A DNA stretch of 64,000 nucleotides from Apostichopus japonicus. Lineage: Eukaryota > Echinodermata > Holothuroidea > Aspidochirotida > Stichopodidae. Positions 1-22,297 of the stretch are shown one piece after another. The stretch is taken from the NCBI RefSeq assembly GCF_037975245.1, contig NC_092577.1, positions 35,892,898-35,956,897 on the forward strand. Direction: 5' to 3'. A program made the position numbers and the translations under genes. Position 1 is the stretch's first letter. Every line of letters begins with the position of its first letter. Under the pieces are notes generated by a model that saw nothing but the letters and a program-made list of their open reading frames with translations, did no database searches and was not told the origin of the DNA.

Positions 1-2990
1 ATTAATTTTTTAGTATAAGATTAACTTACATTAAACAATATATTACCTACTGGCTGTCTTATATATATTACATTAATTTATAATATGTTTGATGATAACA
101 ATTTCTGGCTTTTACATGCCCGGATAATATTACCATACTTAGGGTCATTATTTATTAGGTTAGTTTACCGCTTTTGTTAAACGATATTAAGAACAAAAAA
201 AGGAAAGAACAATAAACTAGGTTTGACCTTAATGATGGTATTTAATTTCTCAACGAACGTACAGGTAGATAGTGAGAGTTGATATTCGTGAAAAATGATA
301 AAGCTTGATTTGGTCTCGAGATCCAAACCATGAGAAAGTATTCAACTTTACACATAAGATCAATGTAATGTATGTAATAGGTGAGTTGTGCCGCGATCGC
401 CTCAATCTTACTTGATCGATTGAAAAGGGTCAGGTCAAAGTTTCAGAATCAAGTCAAAATATTAAAGTTTATGATAAATATTAATATTGAAATTAAGTTA
501 ACTTGAATGTCAACTAATAGTAAACTAGGGATTGATCAAAAATAAAAGGGGGAGGGTGGCCTTTGGTTTCTTGAAGCACCCTTCCTACCTTGGAGGGTCT
601 GGGGTCCTCCCCATACCCTTAAACGGTGCAAATGGGGGTGGGTTGCATGTAGGAGGGTTTAATTAAAGGCGGTGAATCCTCTGATAAAAATGTTTATTGA
701 AATTCATGCTTTATGTAATACTTTGATGAAGCAATAGAAAAAGGAACATCACGTGATGCACATACAGTAACTACAGATAAGACTGGTGCCTTTAGTTTAT
801 TGTAAGAAGGAGGAAACTAAAGGATCATTATCATAGAAAAGAGAAATATTTCAACAGCAACAAAAAATAGTATAAAAAATGTTTAAAAAAAGTGTCACTA
901 GTTTTAGAAACTTGTGGCCGTTCCATATCTAGCAGTATTTGTGTATATAACTTGATAGCCTGCTTTATAAGAATCTGTAGCAACACAATACATTTATGGA
1001 GTATGGATTTTTGCCAGGAACCATCATTTAATGACTTCTTAGCTATATCTTGTACTTGTTTATACTCGTACTTGGGTTGAGATCGCAGTGAATGAGCTTG
1101 CTTTTTTGCGATCGTAGTACGTGAAGTGACATGTCATGAAAGATTAGTTATGACGTAGCGAACCCCTCCCTATCAACTATCATAACCCTAAATGCCCCCC
1201 CCCCACCCCTCTCTCCTGTGGCATTAATCCGCACGTTGGTATGCCTCGCTAAAGTAAACAAGCGAAGGATTCTTTTTAAATCACATACATGCGTATTTAG
1301 GGGCGCCCTATCGTCTTGAATTCGTCCAACTTAAGTTTATAAATGACAAATTGATCCGTCGCAAAATTACGATCATTCTATTTAAATTATGAATTCTATC
1401 ATTGCCTATCCACCTTCTCGAAAACAACATGTTAACAGAACGATGCATTGGTAAGACTCGCAATCTTCAAAGCAGCACATTGAAGAAAGCACAGTTTTTG
1501 TATTGTTTGTGGATTATTTAAGTTTGTTTGCTCCGTGGTTCGCAGTTTCTTAGTTCCATACTCTCTCATTACGCGTAGAGAGGCTTACGGTCTCCTCGTC
1601 GCCACGGAGTATTCAGAACAGGTACTGAACACAGCGTGGGTATGTAGGCAAACATTCATAGTTGCCGTTTCGCTGCTTCTAAGTTATAAATTGGGATTTT
1701 TATTTATCCGCTTAGGGTGGTGTAATAGGCATGTGGGGCAAGGGGGAGTGGTGTAGCTCCCAGACAAGCGACAAAAATAGTCAATTAACTTGTATAAGTA
1801 TGGATGAGAGAAGAGGGGTTAATGGGGGGGGGGGGTAGAGGCTACCGTACTGTCTTCATTAGCAAATTCACTCTAGCAATATGCCAAAGCTGTATGCTTC
1901 AACTTGAAGATAATAAACTATTTAAACACATACTGACAATGAAGAAATGACTAGTATACAATCGATATTAGGACGACAAAGTCGTCCAACACAAACTAGA
2001 AATTATGCTAGAACATTTTATCGAGATAAACATTAAATAATGACTTTAAAAACATTACTAAATATTCTGATGCTTTATTGAGTCAGATAAAGTGTATTAT
2101 TAACGTTAATGTGCAATATCAAGTTCTTCTTGTAAACAGGTAACAATGACAGGAGAAACAAAGGTATCATTGTTATAACATTCCCTCCATTTATATAACT
2201 TTCCACCACTCAAACTCTACAAAACTGTGGAATATGAGATATAATTTCATGAATGTGGATTAATTATAACCAAAGAGAAGATAATCAACCATAATCAATT
2301 TGAGTGAAAATGTCCAACATTTCTTTCAGCAGCATGTTAAGGTGACTAAAAATCTTATTCCCATTATCTGCTCTTCTCATGACAATGTCCCTCTTTAATG
2401 GTTGCTGTTCATAAATCATGACTGAAACAAAGGCCAACTAATTAGTCTCATATTGTGATATTTAGGCCGTGAAACTGCAAGAGTATTCGGTATGAGAACA
2501 TCAACTGTTGCCGTAGTTACCTGTATCATAACAAAGCTAACTCTGCATATTAGGTTATAAATACTGTTGCGTCTGTTTCACACTTTTATCTAAAAACAAC
2601 ACAGCCCTCCTAAAGGGGAAAACTACTTTAACATTCATATTGTTCTTACATTGAGAAAAGTGCTTGTTATCATGTACATACTGATATCAAATACAGTGTT
2701 ACAGTATTTCTAGCAATGGATTCATTCCACCAACATCGGCATTTGTATCGGTAAATGACTCTCCTTGGTTTTGCTTTTCTGGCCAACTGACAACTAACAT
2801 ATTACCCTGACACGGTCGCCCTACACAGCAAAAACTGAGATTTAATCTTTCGTACACTCTGACACTCACATTAAAATTGTTAGACTTTTTTAAACTGTTT
2901 ATAACACAGAATCAAGTTAAGAACAATGCTTTGCTTTGTCCTTCTCACTGCACCAGAATACCACATCATCACGCCGTTGTCGAATGCCGT
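1..2990. other. Gene-poor flank
   Basis: No coding region with recognisable protein similarity or convincing splice structure was seen here. Short open frames at 892-1080 and 1535-1756 look like chance ORFs. Positions 541-660 and 1190-1215 are G- or C-rich tracts in otherwise AT-rich DNA and may be old transposon ends, but no terminal repeats were found. The end nearest 2990 is probably the 3' untranslated region of the ATPase inhibitor gene. Confidence 0.5.
2074..2079 (-). terminator. Candidate poly(A) signal of ATP5IF1 gene
   Basis: The plus strand reads TTTATT, which is AATAAA on the minus strand, about 0.9 kb downstream of the ATPase inhibitor stop codon. It is the first canonical hexamer I noticed downstream. 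The motif is short and could occur by chance. Confidence 0.3.
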
Positions 2991-5900
2991 TTAATCGTCC
3001 CGCTCATCAATTTCTTTTTTCTTCTTGTGGAGTCTTTTGATGGCTTCCTTGTGTCTATTGATTTCACTCTCGTGAGCGTCAATTTCATCGTCGTGGTGTT
3101 TCTTTAAAGTCTTAAGTTGTTCTTGTTGCTATGGAAGGGAAGAAAAAAAAAAAAACTTTCACAAAGTAAACTTTAGATTCAGACAGTAAGTTCCTTTTCC
3201 TTTTATTTTATTTATTTCTGTAATTCTTAGGATGCAATATTTTTAGACTGTAATATTTTTAAGCTGTAATATTTTTTAAGTTGTATTATTTTATGGGTTT
3301 CTGTGAAGCTGCTTTGAGATCATTCTTTTAATGTAAAGCGCTATATAAGAATAAAATATTATTATTATTATTCCTGATATTTGTGTGAAATAGCCAGGAA
3401 GACTGAATGCGTTACACAACAGGGGATTTAGATACAGTATTTATGTTCCAACAACAAACAGCACTTTCATATATGGTGCTTGCCACTTCTGCATTGGTTA
3501 GGCAGTGACAACTGGTGAAAGATCAACCATTGCATTTCGAATATGTCGATGAGGCAACTTAGTGTATGTTGAGTTGTCTAAGTACATCAGTATATTTCTA
3601 TATCAAATAGCTGAACATACCATGCCACTGAATAGATTCCATCAAACTGGTTGGTATGTTACAGTATGTGACTACATGCCATATCACACCACCCATTGGT
3701 AAAGCAATGAGTGGATGGCACAGGTTACTGTAGCTCATTCTACTACCAATAGTAGCAAAAAAGGAACCCAATCAAAGAGACTCTTTGTTCGTATGGTGCA
3801 GGTCACATGGTTTAGAACTTGAAAGCTTCTTCAGAGTCTGGACAAACAACCCTCCTTTTTAATCCTGGGAACAAAAAAGAAGCCACTTACCAATTTTCTG
3901 AAATACTGCTCTTCATGGGCAGCTTCCATTTTGCCAAAGGCACCACCAGCGTCACGGATACTTCCACCAGTTCCACCTCCCTGAAGATATATTAAAGTGA
4001 AAATGAGCCATAAAATTAATCCTTCTGAGTCCTTGCTCGTCATGAAAATGAAAATGTAATACATTTCTTAACCCTGAAGAGACAACGCAGAGCCTCTGAT
4101 CTAACTTTAGGCTGGCTACTTCCAACTTTGTACCATGTTAAAAGAGCTTCAACATGGGCACATGGATCTGTTTGGAGTAACAACTCAACACTGATGATGT
4201 TGGAGAGTAGTAAGGGATTAGATGTTGGAGAGTAGCTAGGGATTAGATGTTGGAGAGTAGTTAGGGATTAGATGTTGGAGAGTAGTTAGGGATTAGATGT
4301 TGGAGAGTTGCTAGGGATTAGATGTTGGAGAGTAGCTAGGGATTAGATGTTGGAGAATAGTTAGGGATTAGATGTTGGAGAGTAGTTAGGGAGTAGATGT
4401 TGGAGAGTAGCAAGGGATTAGATGTTGGAGAGTAGTTAGGGATTAGATGTTGGAGAATACAGTAGCTATGAATTAGATGTTGGAGAATAGCTAGGGATTA
4501 GATGTTGGAGAGTAGTTAGGGATTAGATATTGGAGAGAAGCAAGGGATTAGATGTTGGAGAGTAGTTAGGGATTAGATGTTGGAGAGTAGTTAGGTATTA
4601 GATGTTGGAGAGTAGTTAGGGATTAGTCCCCTGATTGTCTTCTCAGAAAAAGTTTGCCAATTTACATTAAGCATGCACACGACTAATACTCTTACCAAGT
4701 TAGTGTCTGTGTCATGGAATGTAAGGAATGAAATCAAATTCATTCATCACCAACTCATTCACCTTCTCTTGATAAATCTAACTCTGGGAAATGTCTCAGT
4801 CTGATAAATTGCAATCGTAGTTTGAGTTAATACTCAGAAGGAATCTCAAAGTTGGCGACCAAAACAACTGTTAACTGTAGCTTGATACTGTATTACCCAG
4901 GTCTACAAATGTTTCGTTCGATGTCTATGTCTGTTTCTGGTTTAAACTGTACCAGCAAATAAATGCAATGGATGAACCAAGTTATGAACATTGATATTTA
5001 TGTTCAACAGCATGCTACAGGGCTAAAGTATAGCTCCATATGGTACTGTATGACAGTATGTTACACTAACTGTACAGCATGAGAAAAGGATTTTTATGAC
5101 AAAGCCTGAGTTGTCAAGTAACCAACTACCTTGTATTAGTTGTCAATTCTCATAAATAATGTAAGAGGCAAAGGAAATACAGTATGTGATTCTACACACC
5201 TACCATACTCAATACAACGGTTTCATAGTACAGAACTTGTACAGTATCTTTCAAATTCACAAGGCTTGAAGTGGCCAGTAACAGTACCCTTAGTAAGTCC
5301 CTACACTCTACAAATAATTTACACACTGCAGGTACTGAGTGTTTACCAGCGGTACCAGTATCAACTGCCAGTAATTATTGTAGTTAACTTCTGTTCTACA
5401 CTTACCTTTCCTGCACCACTTCCCCATTCACCTGAAGAAAAGCATCGTGTTTGAAAACTGAAAGATAAGTTAAAAGAATGTTGAATTGAAATGAAAAACC
5501 TGCAATAAACCTCAGAGGTACAGTACCACAGTATTGTAACATATCATAATAAAGACTGATGGCCCACTACTGTATATTTTTAATGAAATAACAAACGACT
5601 GTATTCAATTGTTAAGTTAACTCTCACCCTTTACCTTTATCCCTCATTTTTATATCTGAAAATGCTAAGACAATATAGGACTGAATCTCAATTAGGAAAT
5701 TGGAAGTTTGCTGGCTTAATTTACTCGCTTTTCAAGTTGTCATTGCAGATCCAATATTTTAATTTTCACATAGATGACTGACTTTTGCACTAATTTCAAA
5801 TCTTTAAGCTATCTATGTAAGCCAAGTGTTACCTATGTTAGCCGAATTGCATAAGAACTTCAAAAGTTTCAATTCTATTTTTGTTTTATTCAAGTACGGT

Positions 5901-8437
5901 TTTTGAAGATCTTTCAAGTAACTTAGATTAGTTAGATAATTGTTTTTTCAACCATCGTTGATCAGTTAGCAGCTTTAACAGCAGGGTTTCCCGAACTTAA
6001 CCCCCCCACACGAACCCCCTGTGGATGTCAGAGTTGTCCACGAACCCCCAACTTTTCGAGACACGGTCTGAATCATTATAATACTATAATATGCATAACA
6101 GTGCTTCATAAAAGATCCAAGTTCATAAACTTCACGACGTACTGTCATGCGTTCACCAAAGTCATGCAGCCTGTGTCTGTTTCATAATTCAGTTATTTAT
6201 CACATGCACGGCACGGTACAGTACTACAATTAGTGTTCAAACGATTAACCTAATCGGAATCGGTACGATTTTTGCATAATCGGAACATAATCGGAACATA
6301 ATCGGAATCGGTAAAAATTACGTGGAATACCAGTTATGTCATACCGATTATTCAAAAACATATGGAAGGTGAAAATATCATTATTAAAAAACATGTGGAA
6401 GTTGAAAATATCAACTGATGTATTAGGTTTGTTCTTTTACTACGAAATATTAAAATAAAGACACCCTCTCTACGTCTTTCACAATGTAATTTCATCAAAT
6501 TAGGCTGCCAGGGTCGCCAATTTTGCTTGTGATTAGTGACTTCATATTTCTCGGCACAATAAGCATGGCAGCAATACCAATTCCGCGAATTAACGAATGT
6601 GCTGGACAGGGTCGGAAATAAGCGGGGACGACGGGCGATTCGCCCTGGTAAGTGCTAAAAAAGCCCTCCTAAAGCACAATTACGAGTGCGAAAAAGAAAA
6701 ATAAGAAAATCGCCCTCGTTATATCAGGTGTCTGTGTAAAGTTAATTGTGACATGCGTTTGCTTTAGCTAGAAATTGCAGTTGAAGAGCGAATGGCGCAA
6801 ACAGTTCTCACATCTCGCATCAAATTTGAAGCAGTGCGGGAGGTATGTTTAACTTCAAGTGCGTAACATTTTTATTTGTTCATAAACGGTATCATACTGA
6901 AAATAATTACAAAATAATGTCGGAATGAAGGCAATATGGATTTAAAATTTACACTTTGGTAAAGATTGAAGATGGATGGTTTGTCTGAGATACTTTTTGA
7001 GATGGATATTTTGAGTAACTATTCTTAGCCCATTTCAAGCCCTTAACAGGTGACATTCACGTCGAGGTGGTTAGGCCATTCGCTTAGCACAGTGCTGACT
7101 AGGTAGGATGTCATATTTCCATATTTTGGAATTAAAAAAAAAAAAAAAAAACTTTTTTTTTCTTTCCGAGAAACTCCAGAGGTAATTTGGTACATACAAA
7201 AGGATACCTTAGAGCCTTGTATTAAAACGAAGCAAAACGAAACAGGGGAAAATCACAACAATAATTGTTTCTGTCAAACTCTATTGCCGATTTCGTATAA
7301 ACGGGATATTTTCTCATTTTCAAATAATCGGAATTGGTACGATTATGAAAAAAATAATCGGTAATCGGTATTTTCTGTTATGCATAATCGTTTGAACACT
7401 AACTACAATGGCCACATATGTGTATGGAATGCAAAAAGAGTTTGTCAATAGGTAAGACGTGTTTTCCTCTCATAATGATTTGACTGAATTTTTAGGAAAT
7501 GTAAATGTCATCATTTCATATCTCCTTTTTTCTGCATTACCTTAGTCAAACTTGTATGTAGTCTGTCTGGTTCTCTATTATCTTGACTGAAAAAATTTTT
7601 TGCTCTGAAGAATGAAGACTCAGAGGATTAGGCACTGTGGAATTGGTACTCAGCTTTACAACTTGATAATTGCCTTTGACAACTTTGCTTCAGCTTTTTG
7701 TGTTTCTTCAGCTTTTCAAACAGAAGGAATACTGAGGTGTTGTCTTTAATTAAGAATGATTTATCTTCAAGTTAGAAAGATATCTTGAAATAATGAATTA
7801 CCACAACAACAAAAAGCAGGGGGGCTGACACATTGATTCTAGACATAGAAGCTTCTTCTTCAAAGGCAAACTGAAACTGAAAATCCATAATTTGTGACAC
7901 ATTTAAAGTCTACAGGCAGACAGTCCATTGCAAAATGGATTGAGTAAAATTGGCCGGTAAGATCAAAGGAAACATGAGACGAAAGGAGGTGAGAGAGCTG
8001 GGGAGCAGAAAACTAAGAACTAACAACAGGATCTGAGATTTCTGTTTTAACAGTCTTTATGGAGTTAGGCTTCAGATTTTACTAGGCCTAGCCTAGGCTA
8101 GATCCTTAAAAATTATGGGGACTGCCAGTCCCTTCTGATCTTTCTCTTCTAAACTGATCTAACAGTATCTGATATAAGTATAGCTTAGTGATACTGATAG
8201 TAGCAGCAGTTAGTGCGTAGGCGCAGTCTTGTTACTTCGTGACTAAGTTTGGGTTAACATAGGGTTCATCAGCCTAGGCCTAGGCTCTACAAGCGATGTT
8301 ACTTCGTTAGGCTATCGATGGCAGAGTCTCCTAACATTTAACACACGGCTCAAACCTAGAATGAAATTCACTGGCACTTACACAGCAGCAGAAATAGGTC
8401 GCCATATGCGTAGATTGGCTGATCTTGCCAAAGCCAT
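2991..8437 (-). CDS. ATP5IF1: Mitochondrial ATPase inhibitor IF1 (four coding exons)
   Basis: Coding exons in transcript order are 8437-8382, 5457-5406, 3980-3891 and 3128-2991. All introns are GT-AG and phases join without gaps (56+52+90+138 nt), giving 111 residues; human IF1 has 106. The N-terminus ([14 protein letters not shown], then RCFSSG) looks like a mitochondrial targeting peptide. Residues 43-53 carry the family signature [12 protein letters not shown]-type motif, followed by EEQYFRKL and LKKHHDDEI. The histidine pair and the charged C-terminal coiled coil match IF1. In this family the protein binds the F1-ATPase and blocks ATP hydrolysis when the matrix becomes acidic. The gene lies divergently from the arylsulfatase-like gene. 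Intron 1 holds a hAT MITE and intron 2 a minisatellite. The start is the first ATG before the targeting-like sequence, with donor GTAAGT. Upstream non-coding exons were not sought. Confidence 0.93.
3183..3375 (+). repeat. Retroelement-tail-like AT-rich repeat
   Basis: This lies in the last intron of the ATPase inhibitor gene. It contains three imperfect copies of a CTGTAATATTTTTAAG-like unit and ends in AAAGCGCTATATAAGAATAAA followed by a run of ATT. That ending resembles the 3' ends of SINE/LINE-type elements. No retroelement body was identified. Confidence 0.45.
4196..4626. repeat. 25-bp minisatellite, about 17 copies
   Basis: A tandem array of roughly 17 units, each reading like GATGTTGGAGAGTAGTTAGG plus GATTA, lies in intron 2 of the ATPase inhibitor gene. 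Units vary mainly at the base before TAGGG (AGTTAGGG, AGCTAGGG, AGCAAGGG). One unit near 4452 is lengthened by about 5 bp. Most units contain a single telomere-like TTAGGG hexamer, but this is not a telomeric array. Confidence 0.95.
6231..7401. mobile_element. hAT-type non-autonomous MITE (1.17 kb)
   Basis: The element starts with TAGTGTTCAAACGATTA and ends with the inverted copy of that sequence. It is flanked by perfect 8-bp target duplications ACTACAAT (6223-6230 and 7402-7409). An 8-bp duplication and TAGTG-type ends are diagnostic of the hAT superfamily. Both subterminal regions carry repeated AATCGG motifs, and TAATCGGAA(T)CGGTACGATT-like stretches lie near each end. I saw no transposase frame, so it would be moved in trans. 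It lies in intron 1 of the ATPase inhibitor gene. Confidence 0.92.
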
Positions 8438-8541
8438 TTTGGAAGTTTGATATTCTACCGACTTTTTCTTCAATTTGATGGGCTATGTGTGGCGTTACAA
8501 AGACGTAATAAGAAGACTGATGTATAGAAGATAGTTGTCAC

Positions 8542-8985
8542 CAGTGTTACCAGCGACAATTGACGAAAAAACGCTAGATTTGCGAAAATAAAACCCTAGA
8601 AAACGGTAAATGGTAGTTTACCTAACTTTCGTGTTGTTTCGAGTCAATTTAGAACAGATTCGTAGGATGAATGGTCACCGATCACAAAATAGATTTTGAA
8701 TAGTTGATTTGAGTGATAGTCTGACCCAGAAAATTTGAAAAAAATATGGAAATTTTCGGTAGGAAATTCCGAAGATTGGGCAAAAATACTCAAAATAAAT
8801 TGGATCTGTCTCCAAGTAAGAATTTTGTCTAAAAAATCTGAAAAAAGGTCTATTTTTTTGTAAATTTAACTAGTTTTAGGCAAAAAACGCTAGAATTACC
8901 AAAATTAGAAAAAACGTGCGCTAGAACCCCAGAAATGACTAAAAACGCTAGATCTAGTGTAAAAACGCTAACTCTGGTAACACTG
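8542..8985. mobile_element. hAT-type MITE (444 bp)
   Basis: The ends are inverted copies of CAGTGTTACCAG. The element is flanked by perfect 8-bp duplications GTTGTCAC (8534-8541 and 8986-8993). AACGCTAG-type motifs recur inside near both ends. It has no coding frame. It sits about 100 bp upstream of the ATPase inhibitor start codon, in the divergent intergenic region shared with the arylsulfatase-like gene. Confidence 0.93.
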
Positions 8986-8993
8986 GTTGTCAC

Positions 8994-9751
8994 ACCAGTT
9001 TGTGTTTCAGCGTAATGTTCAATACCAAATCGACGCTAGCACTAGATTCGTCACTATATTCAGAGTCATCCTTAGATTCATATCTACATTGAGAGTCTCC
9101 AGTAGGATTATCATTCCCAGACACTGTTGAATGCTTTTTAAATAACAAATAAGAAGCCTGGTTTCATGCAATGAGAATATCGTTGCGGGAAAATTTAAAC
9201 ATTTTGGATAAGGCAGACCATTATTTGACTTTCCAGCAAATTGACAACACATATAGTAACGAATAAAGTGTTCTCGAAGGTTTATCCTTAAGATGTTTCA
9301 TTGAAAATGGTTAACGCATGTCGCCTAATAAATTTCAACAATTCTAATGAAAGCCAGTTTCACGATTTGGAATGACACTTGCACCAATGAGTTGAGGTAC
9401 GGAAAGGAAATACCTTATAATGGGGCTATAACATCACAAAATGGTCGAATTCAACCCAAAATGTAGGCTCAAGTATAACTGCGAAATAGAAGTATACTAT
9501 AGGGCGACAAATTTGTGTGACTTAATGACCGGTGTGATCTTTGGACCGCGTTGTTACCTGTTCCAACTGTTTGTTTTGCAATATGTCAACACAGTAACAT
9601 GCCATCGTAATGCCATATGCTGTTAGATCAACTAAAAGGGGAAATTTGGTTTGGTTTAAGTGTGTAAATAATCGATATTGTACAAATATAAATTTCAGAT
9701 CACCCGGATCTTGCGTTCATTCATGTGGCAAGAAGGTGCTCTGCGAACATC
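8994..9751. promoter_or_regulatory. Upstream region of arylsulfatase-like gene
   Basis: About 760 bp between the MITE and the arylsulfatase-like start codon. It must hold that gene's 5' untranslated region and probably its promoter. No obvious TATA box or motif cluster was recognised, so the regulatory label rests on position alone. Confidence 0.3.
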
Positions 9752-19301
<9,550 letters not shown>

Positions 19302-19540
19302 GTAGGATTAAGGGGCGACGGAAGAGTGTTCAATTTTGGGGTTAGGGTGGGGTGTGGGAGGGGCAATAGGATATGTGACCGTCGAATGGATAGGTCAAAG
19401 CACAAAGTTAACTCAAACGTTCCGACTAAACGAACCTCTCTGTTCAATTCGTATCACAAATTTAATTACTTGAATGCTTTTCCACAAGAGGTCACTTTTT
19501 ATGTCAATTTTTCATATTTTCAACAACAATGCTTTTTCTT

Positions 19541-19546
19541 AATAAA
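19541..19546 (+). terminator. Poly(A) signal of arylsulfatase-like gene
   Basis: A canonical AATAAA hexamer lies 240 nt after the stop codon at 19301. It is the first good signal on the coding strand and gives a short, ordinary 3' untranslated region. Confidence 0.7.
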
Positions 19547-21924
19547 TATTATGTCCTAAAATTTTCATTAATGAGGTATTTTCTACATAATAGAATTACA
19601 CTTTTTAATTAAAACTTGAACAAAGAGAACACCCTCTTTACGAATATGGGCCCGGTCGAGGGTTGTTTTACAATATGCATAGCCGCCAAAGGTTTGCAAA
19701 TGAGACACTCGAACATTCCATTAAATTTGTTGAACAAGGATCATAATTCTATTAAACTATATTGAAATAATAATTCATCGATATTTCACATTGCTGGAGC
19801 AACCAGTAGCAACCCAGTAGTAGCAAGTACAGCCGAATAGTTCTATGTCCATCTCTCTAGAAATAGTTTAAGTATAAATAGTAAATTGCACTTCAGCAAG
19901 CAAACGATAAAAGTAGAGTAGAATGTTATACGTTATAGAAACAAGTAGTACTATCATTACGCAATAAAATTCAAAACATTTAAAAAGGGTAACTGGATAC
20001 ATCAAGGACCTACTCCCTGATGGGCAGGAATGAGATGCAGAAAGGCGTGTAGGGGTGGGTAGGGGGTGGGACTGGGTGAGTTGTCCGAAATTTATACACC
20101 CCTATCACTAAAATTTATAGCTTCCCCAGCCCACGTGAAGTGTTTTCTATAACATAATGTGGATAAATTTGTGATTTGTGATATTTCAAATAACGGTGTT
20201 ACAAACGTCATTAAGTAACCCCCTCCCCCCCGCCTTCCTCCACTTCTTTGCAAAATTGAATTCTTCCATCCATTGATACGAACAACATATATTGTGTTTG
20301 TGTGTAACCTGTGAGTAAATGAATATACAGATAAAGTACTTTAGAGGAAAGGTTAACATGATAGAAGAGTATGAAATGAAACATTTCAAGAAATTTTCGA
20401 GAAAAAGAAATTCTTGATCACATTCGTGTTCACCATGACTTATATCAGATCCTTTTTGTAATGGTTTTAATATCGTAGCATCATTTATATATACTTTGAG
20501 ATGAGAATTTTAAAACGTAGAGATAAATAAAGGTTTTAAAGTGATCTTCATATAATTGTCGCCATCTGTTCTATGTTTTTGTTTACATACCAGAGAGGGA
20601 TCAGACATGGAGAAAAGAACGAAGTATATATTGAGCCTTTTGAAGCAACAACGTCATCTTGATGGGATTTTTTCGACCCACTGATATAATTATAGCAATA
20701 TAATAAATAAATAAGCGATATTAATACAAAATATCTACCACGATTAACTCAAGAAGCTGGTTTCATATTCAGGGTTATTCTCTCATACAGTTGTATCAGT
20801 ATCTCAGACCAGTGATAGTATTAACACAACTGTGAAGTTAAGCTTATCAATATATTTGGAACATGTCATGAACTGTCTTCATGCATGTAAATAATTCACT
20901 GCTGATGGATAAATAAATCCCTTTCGCGAATAAACTCTCCTTTTCGATAAGAAAACTACTGCCGAAGCTGGAGCAGATTCCCTACGCTGCAGGAGTTCAA
21001 TTTTCTGTGTTAAACTAATAAAGTTTCCAATACCCCTCTCTCATTAATTCTGAACAATAAAACTGCATTATTTGTCTTGATAACAATGTCTACGAAAAAG
21101 AGAAGTTGGATAGACACAGACATACACACACAAACACACACCAACACATTTTTGGCATTTATCATTGGGTGGACTCCTTCCCCTCGTTCTCAGCCTTATC
21201 TGTATTTTGAATGGTCCCATAATTGGATTGTTATCACCCTGGGTCTATTTTACCTCGGGCATGCGTACTGTTGGGCATGCCAGCATGTTATCAGACTAGT
21301 GTTACATTGAATGCCGGTATAATAATCCCGTAAGTTACGATTCTGGTTAGGACTTGTATAGTTAGATCAGAATAGGATTGGAAGACTGCACTGCTTTGTA
21401 TTACTGCAACTGTTAGACAGATATTTGTTAGGTAACATTCTGAAGAGTTCAACAAATCAGTTTCTAATCACATCATCCACGATCGGACGGTTAAGTTACG
21501 CTATATGACATATGCTTTTATGATTGAACTGAAAAATATAATTTTGGGAAAATTGAGACAACTTGTGAATAGATCATAATAAATAACCTCGGTATAGTGC
21601 AATGTTACACAATGTCATTGAATAGCGCCACCAATTTCCCTCAAAGACCCCAGCCCCCCCTCCCCTCTTGCTACGGACTCAGGACATAGTGGGGACTAGT
21701 GCCGGCTTTCCTCTTTCCTGAGCTATTATATCCTGAGTCATTGTGCCTGTCAAAGGCACACGACATTATGAAGGCATGCAATGCGTGGTCAGAGTGAAAG
21801 TCCTGGTCGGGCCGTGCAAGGCACGGCTCCTGCAGGTTAATTGGATTTTTTTTATTGGAAAAAACAGACAATCGAGCAATTTAAAGTAGCAAATGAGGTG
21901 GAGGACAAACAGTACAAAGATTGG

Positions 21925-22063
21925 AAGGACGCTATTCAATAAAGTAATATTACCGGCTCCCCTCTTTCCTGAGAAGGGAGCCGGCAAACTACTCATTGAG
22001 TAGCGCCACTAATTATTTCTACTCAATAACCACTCTCTTACTACTTTATTGAATAGCGCCACT
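21925..22063. repeat. Short inverted repeat around GAATAGCGCCAC motif
   Basis: CGCTATTCAATAAAGTA near 21930 is the inverted copy of TACTTTATTGAATAGCG near 22040. Between them is a hairpin-forming CCGGCTCCC...GGGAGCCGG near 21955-21985. A direct copy of the GAATAGCGCCAC motif occurs at about 21619. It may be a small MITE-like repeat; no target duplication was established. Confidence 0.4.
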
Positions 22064-22297
22064 CACTTCAGATGCAGATCCACTAGTGATGTCACCAAAA
22101 TTGTAGGGAGGTTGAATCTGATTCTTGACAAACGTAAGCTATAAGCATCATGCCATTAATATCCATCCCATATAAACACACCTTGGTTTGTTGTCTACCC
22201 ATACAAGTCAAATGACAACGGTTTTTGTCATTTCTTAAGTTCATATGCGAGGTACAAGTTTGTTTAATTTTTTGCAACATTTCCTATGAGTACTAGT

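Larger units (their letters stand above)
19302..22297. other. Intergenic region downstream of arylsulfatase-like gene
   Basis: Apart from the 3' untranslated region up to about 19565, no gene was recognised. The stretch contains C- and G-rich tracts near 20050 and 20220. A cluster of repeated TTGAATAGCGCCAC motifs with an inverted copy lies between 21615 and 22065. Confidence 0.5.

Noticed and set aside
4196-4626. CRISPR-like array
   Set aside because: Units are directly adjacent without unique spacers; it is a minisatellite in a eukaryotic intron.
5140-5454. 104-codon plus-strand frame
   Set aside because: It is antisense to an ATPase inhibitor exon and its flanking intron, with no domain.
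5990-6060. CAGGGTTTCCCGAACTT-like transposon end
   Set aside because: It resembles a hAT end, but no partner terminus or target duplication was found.
8080-8300. Repeated CCTAGGC palindromes
   Set aside because: Short scattered palindromic words with no larger structure.
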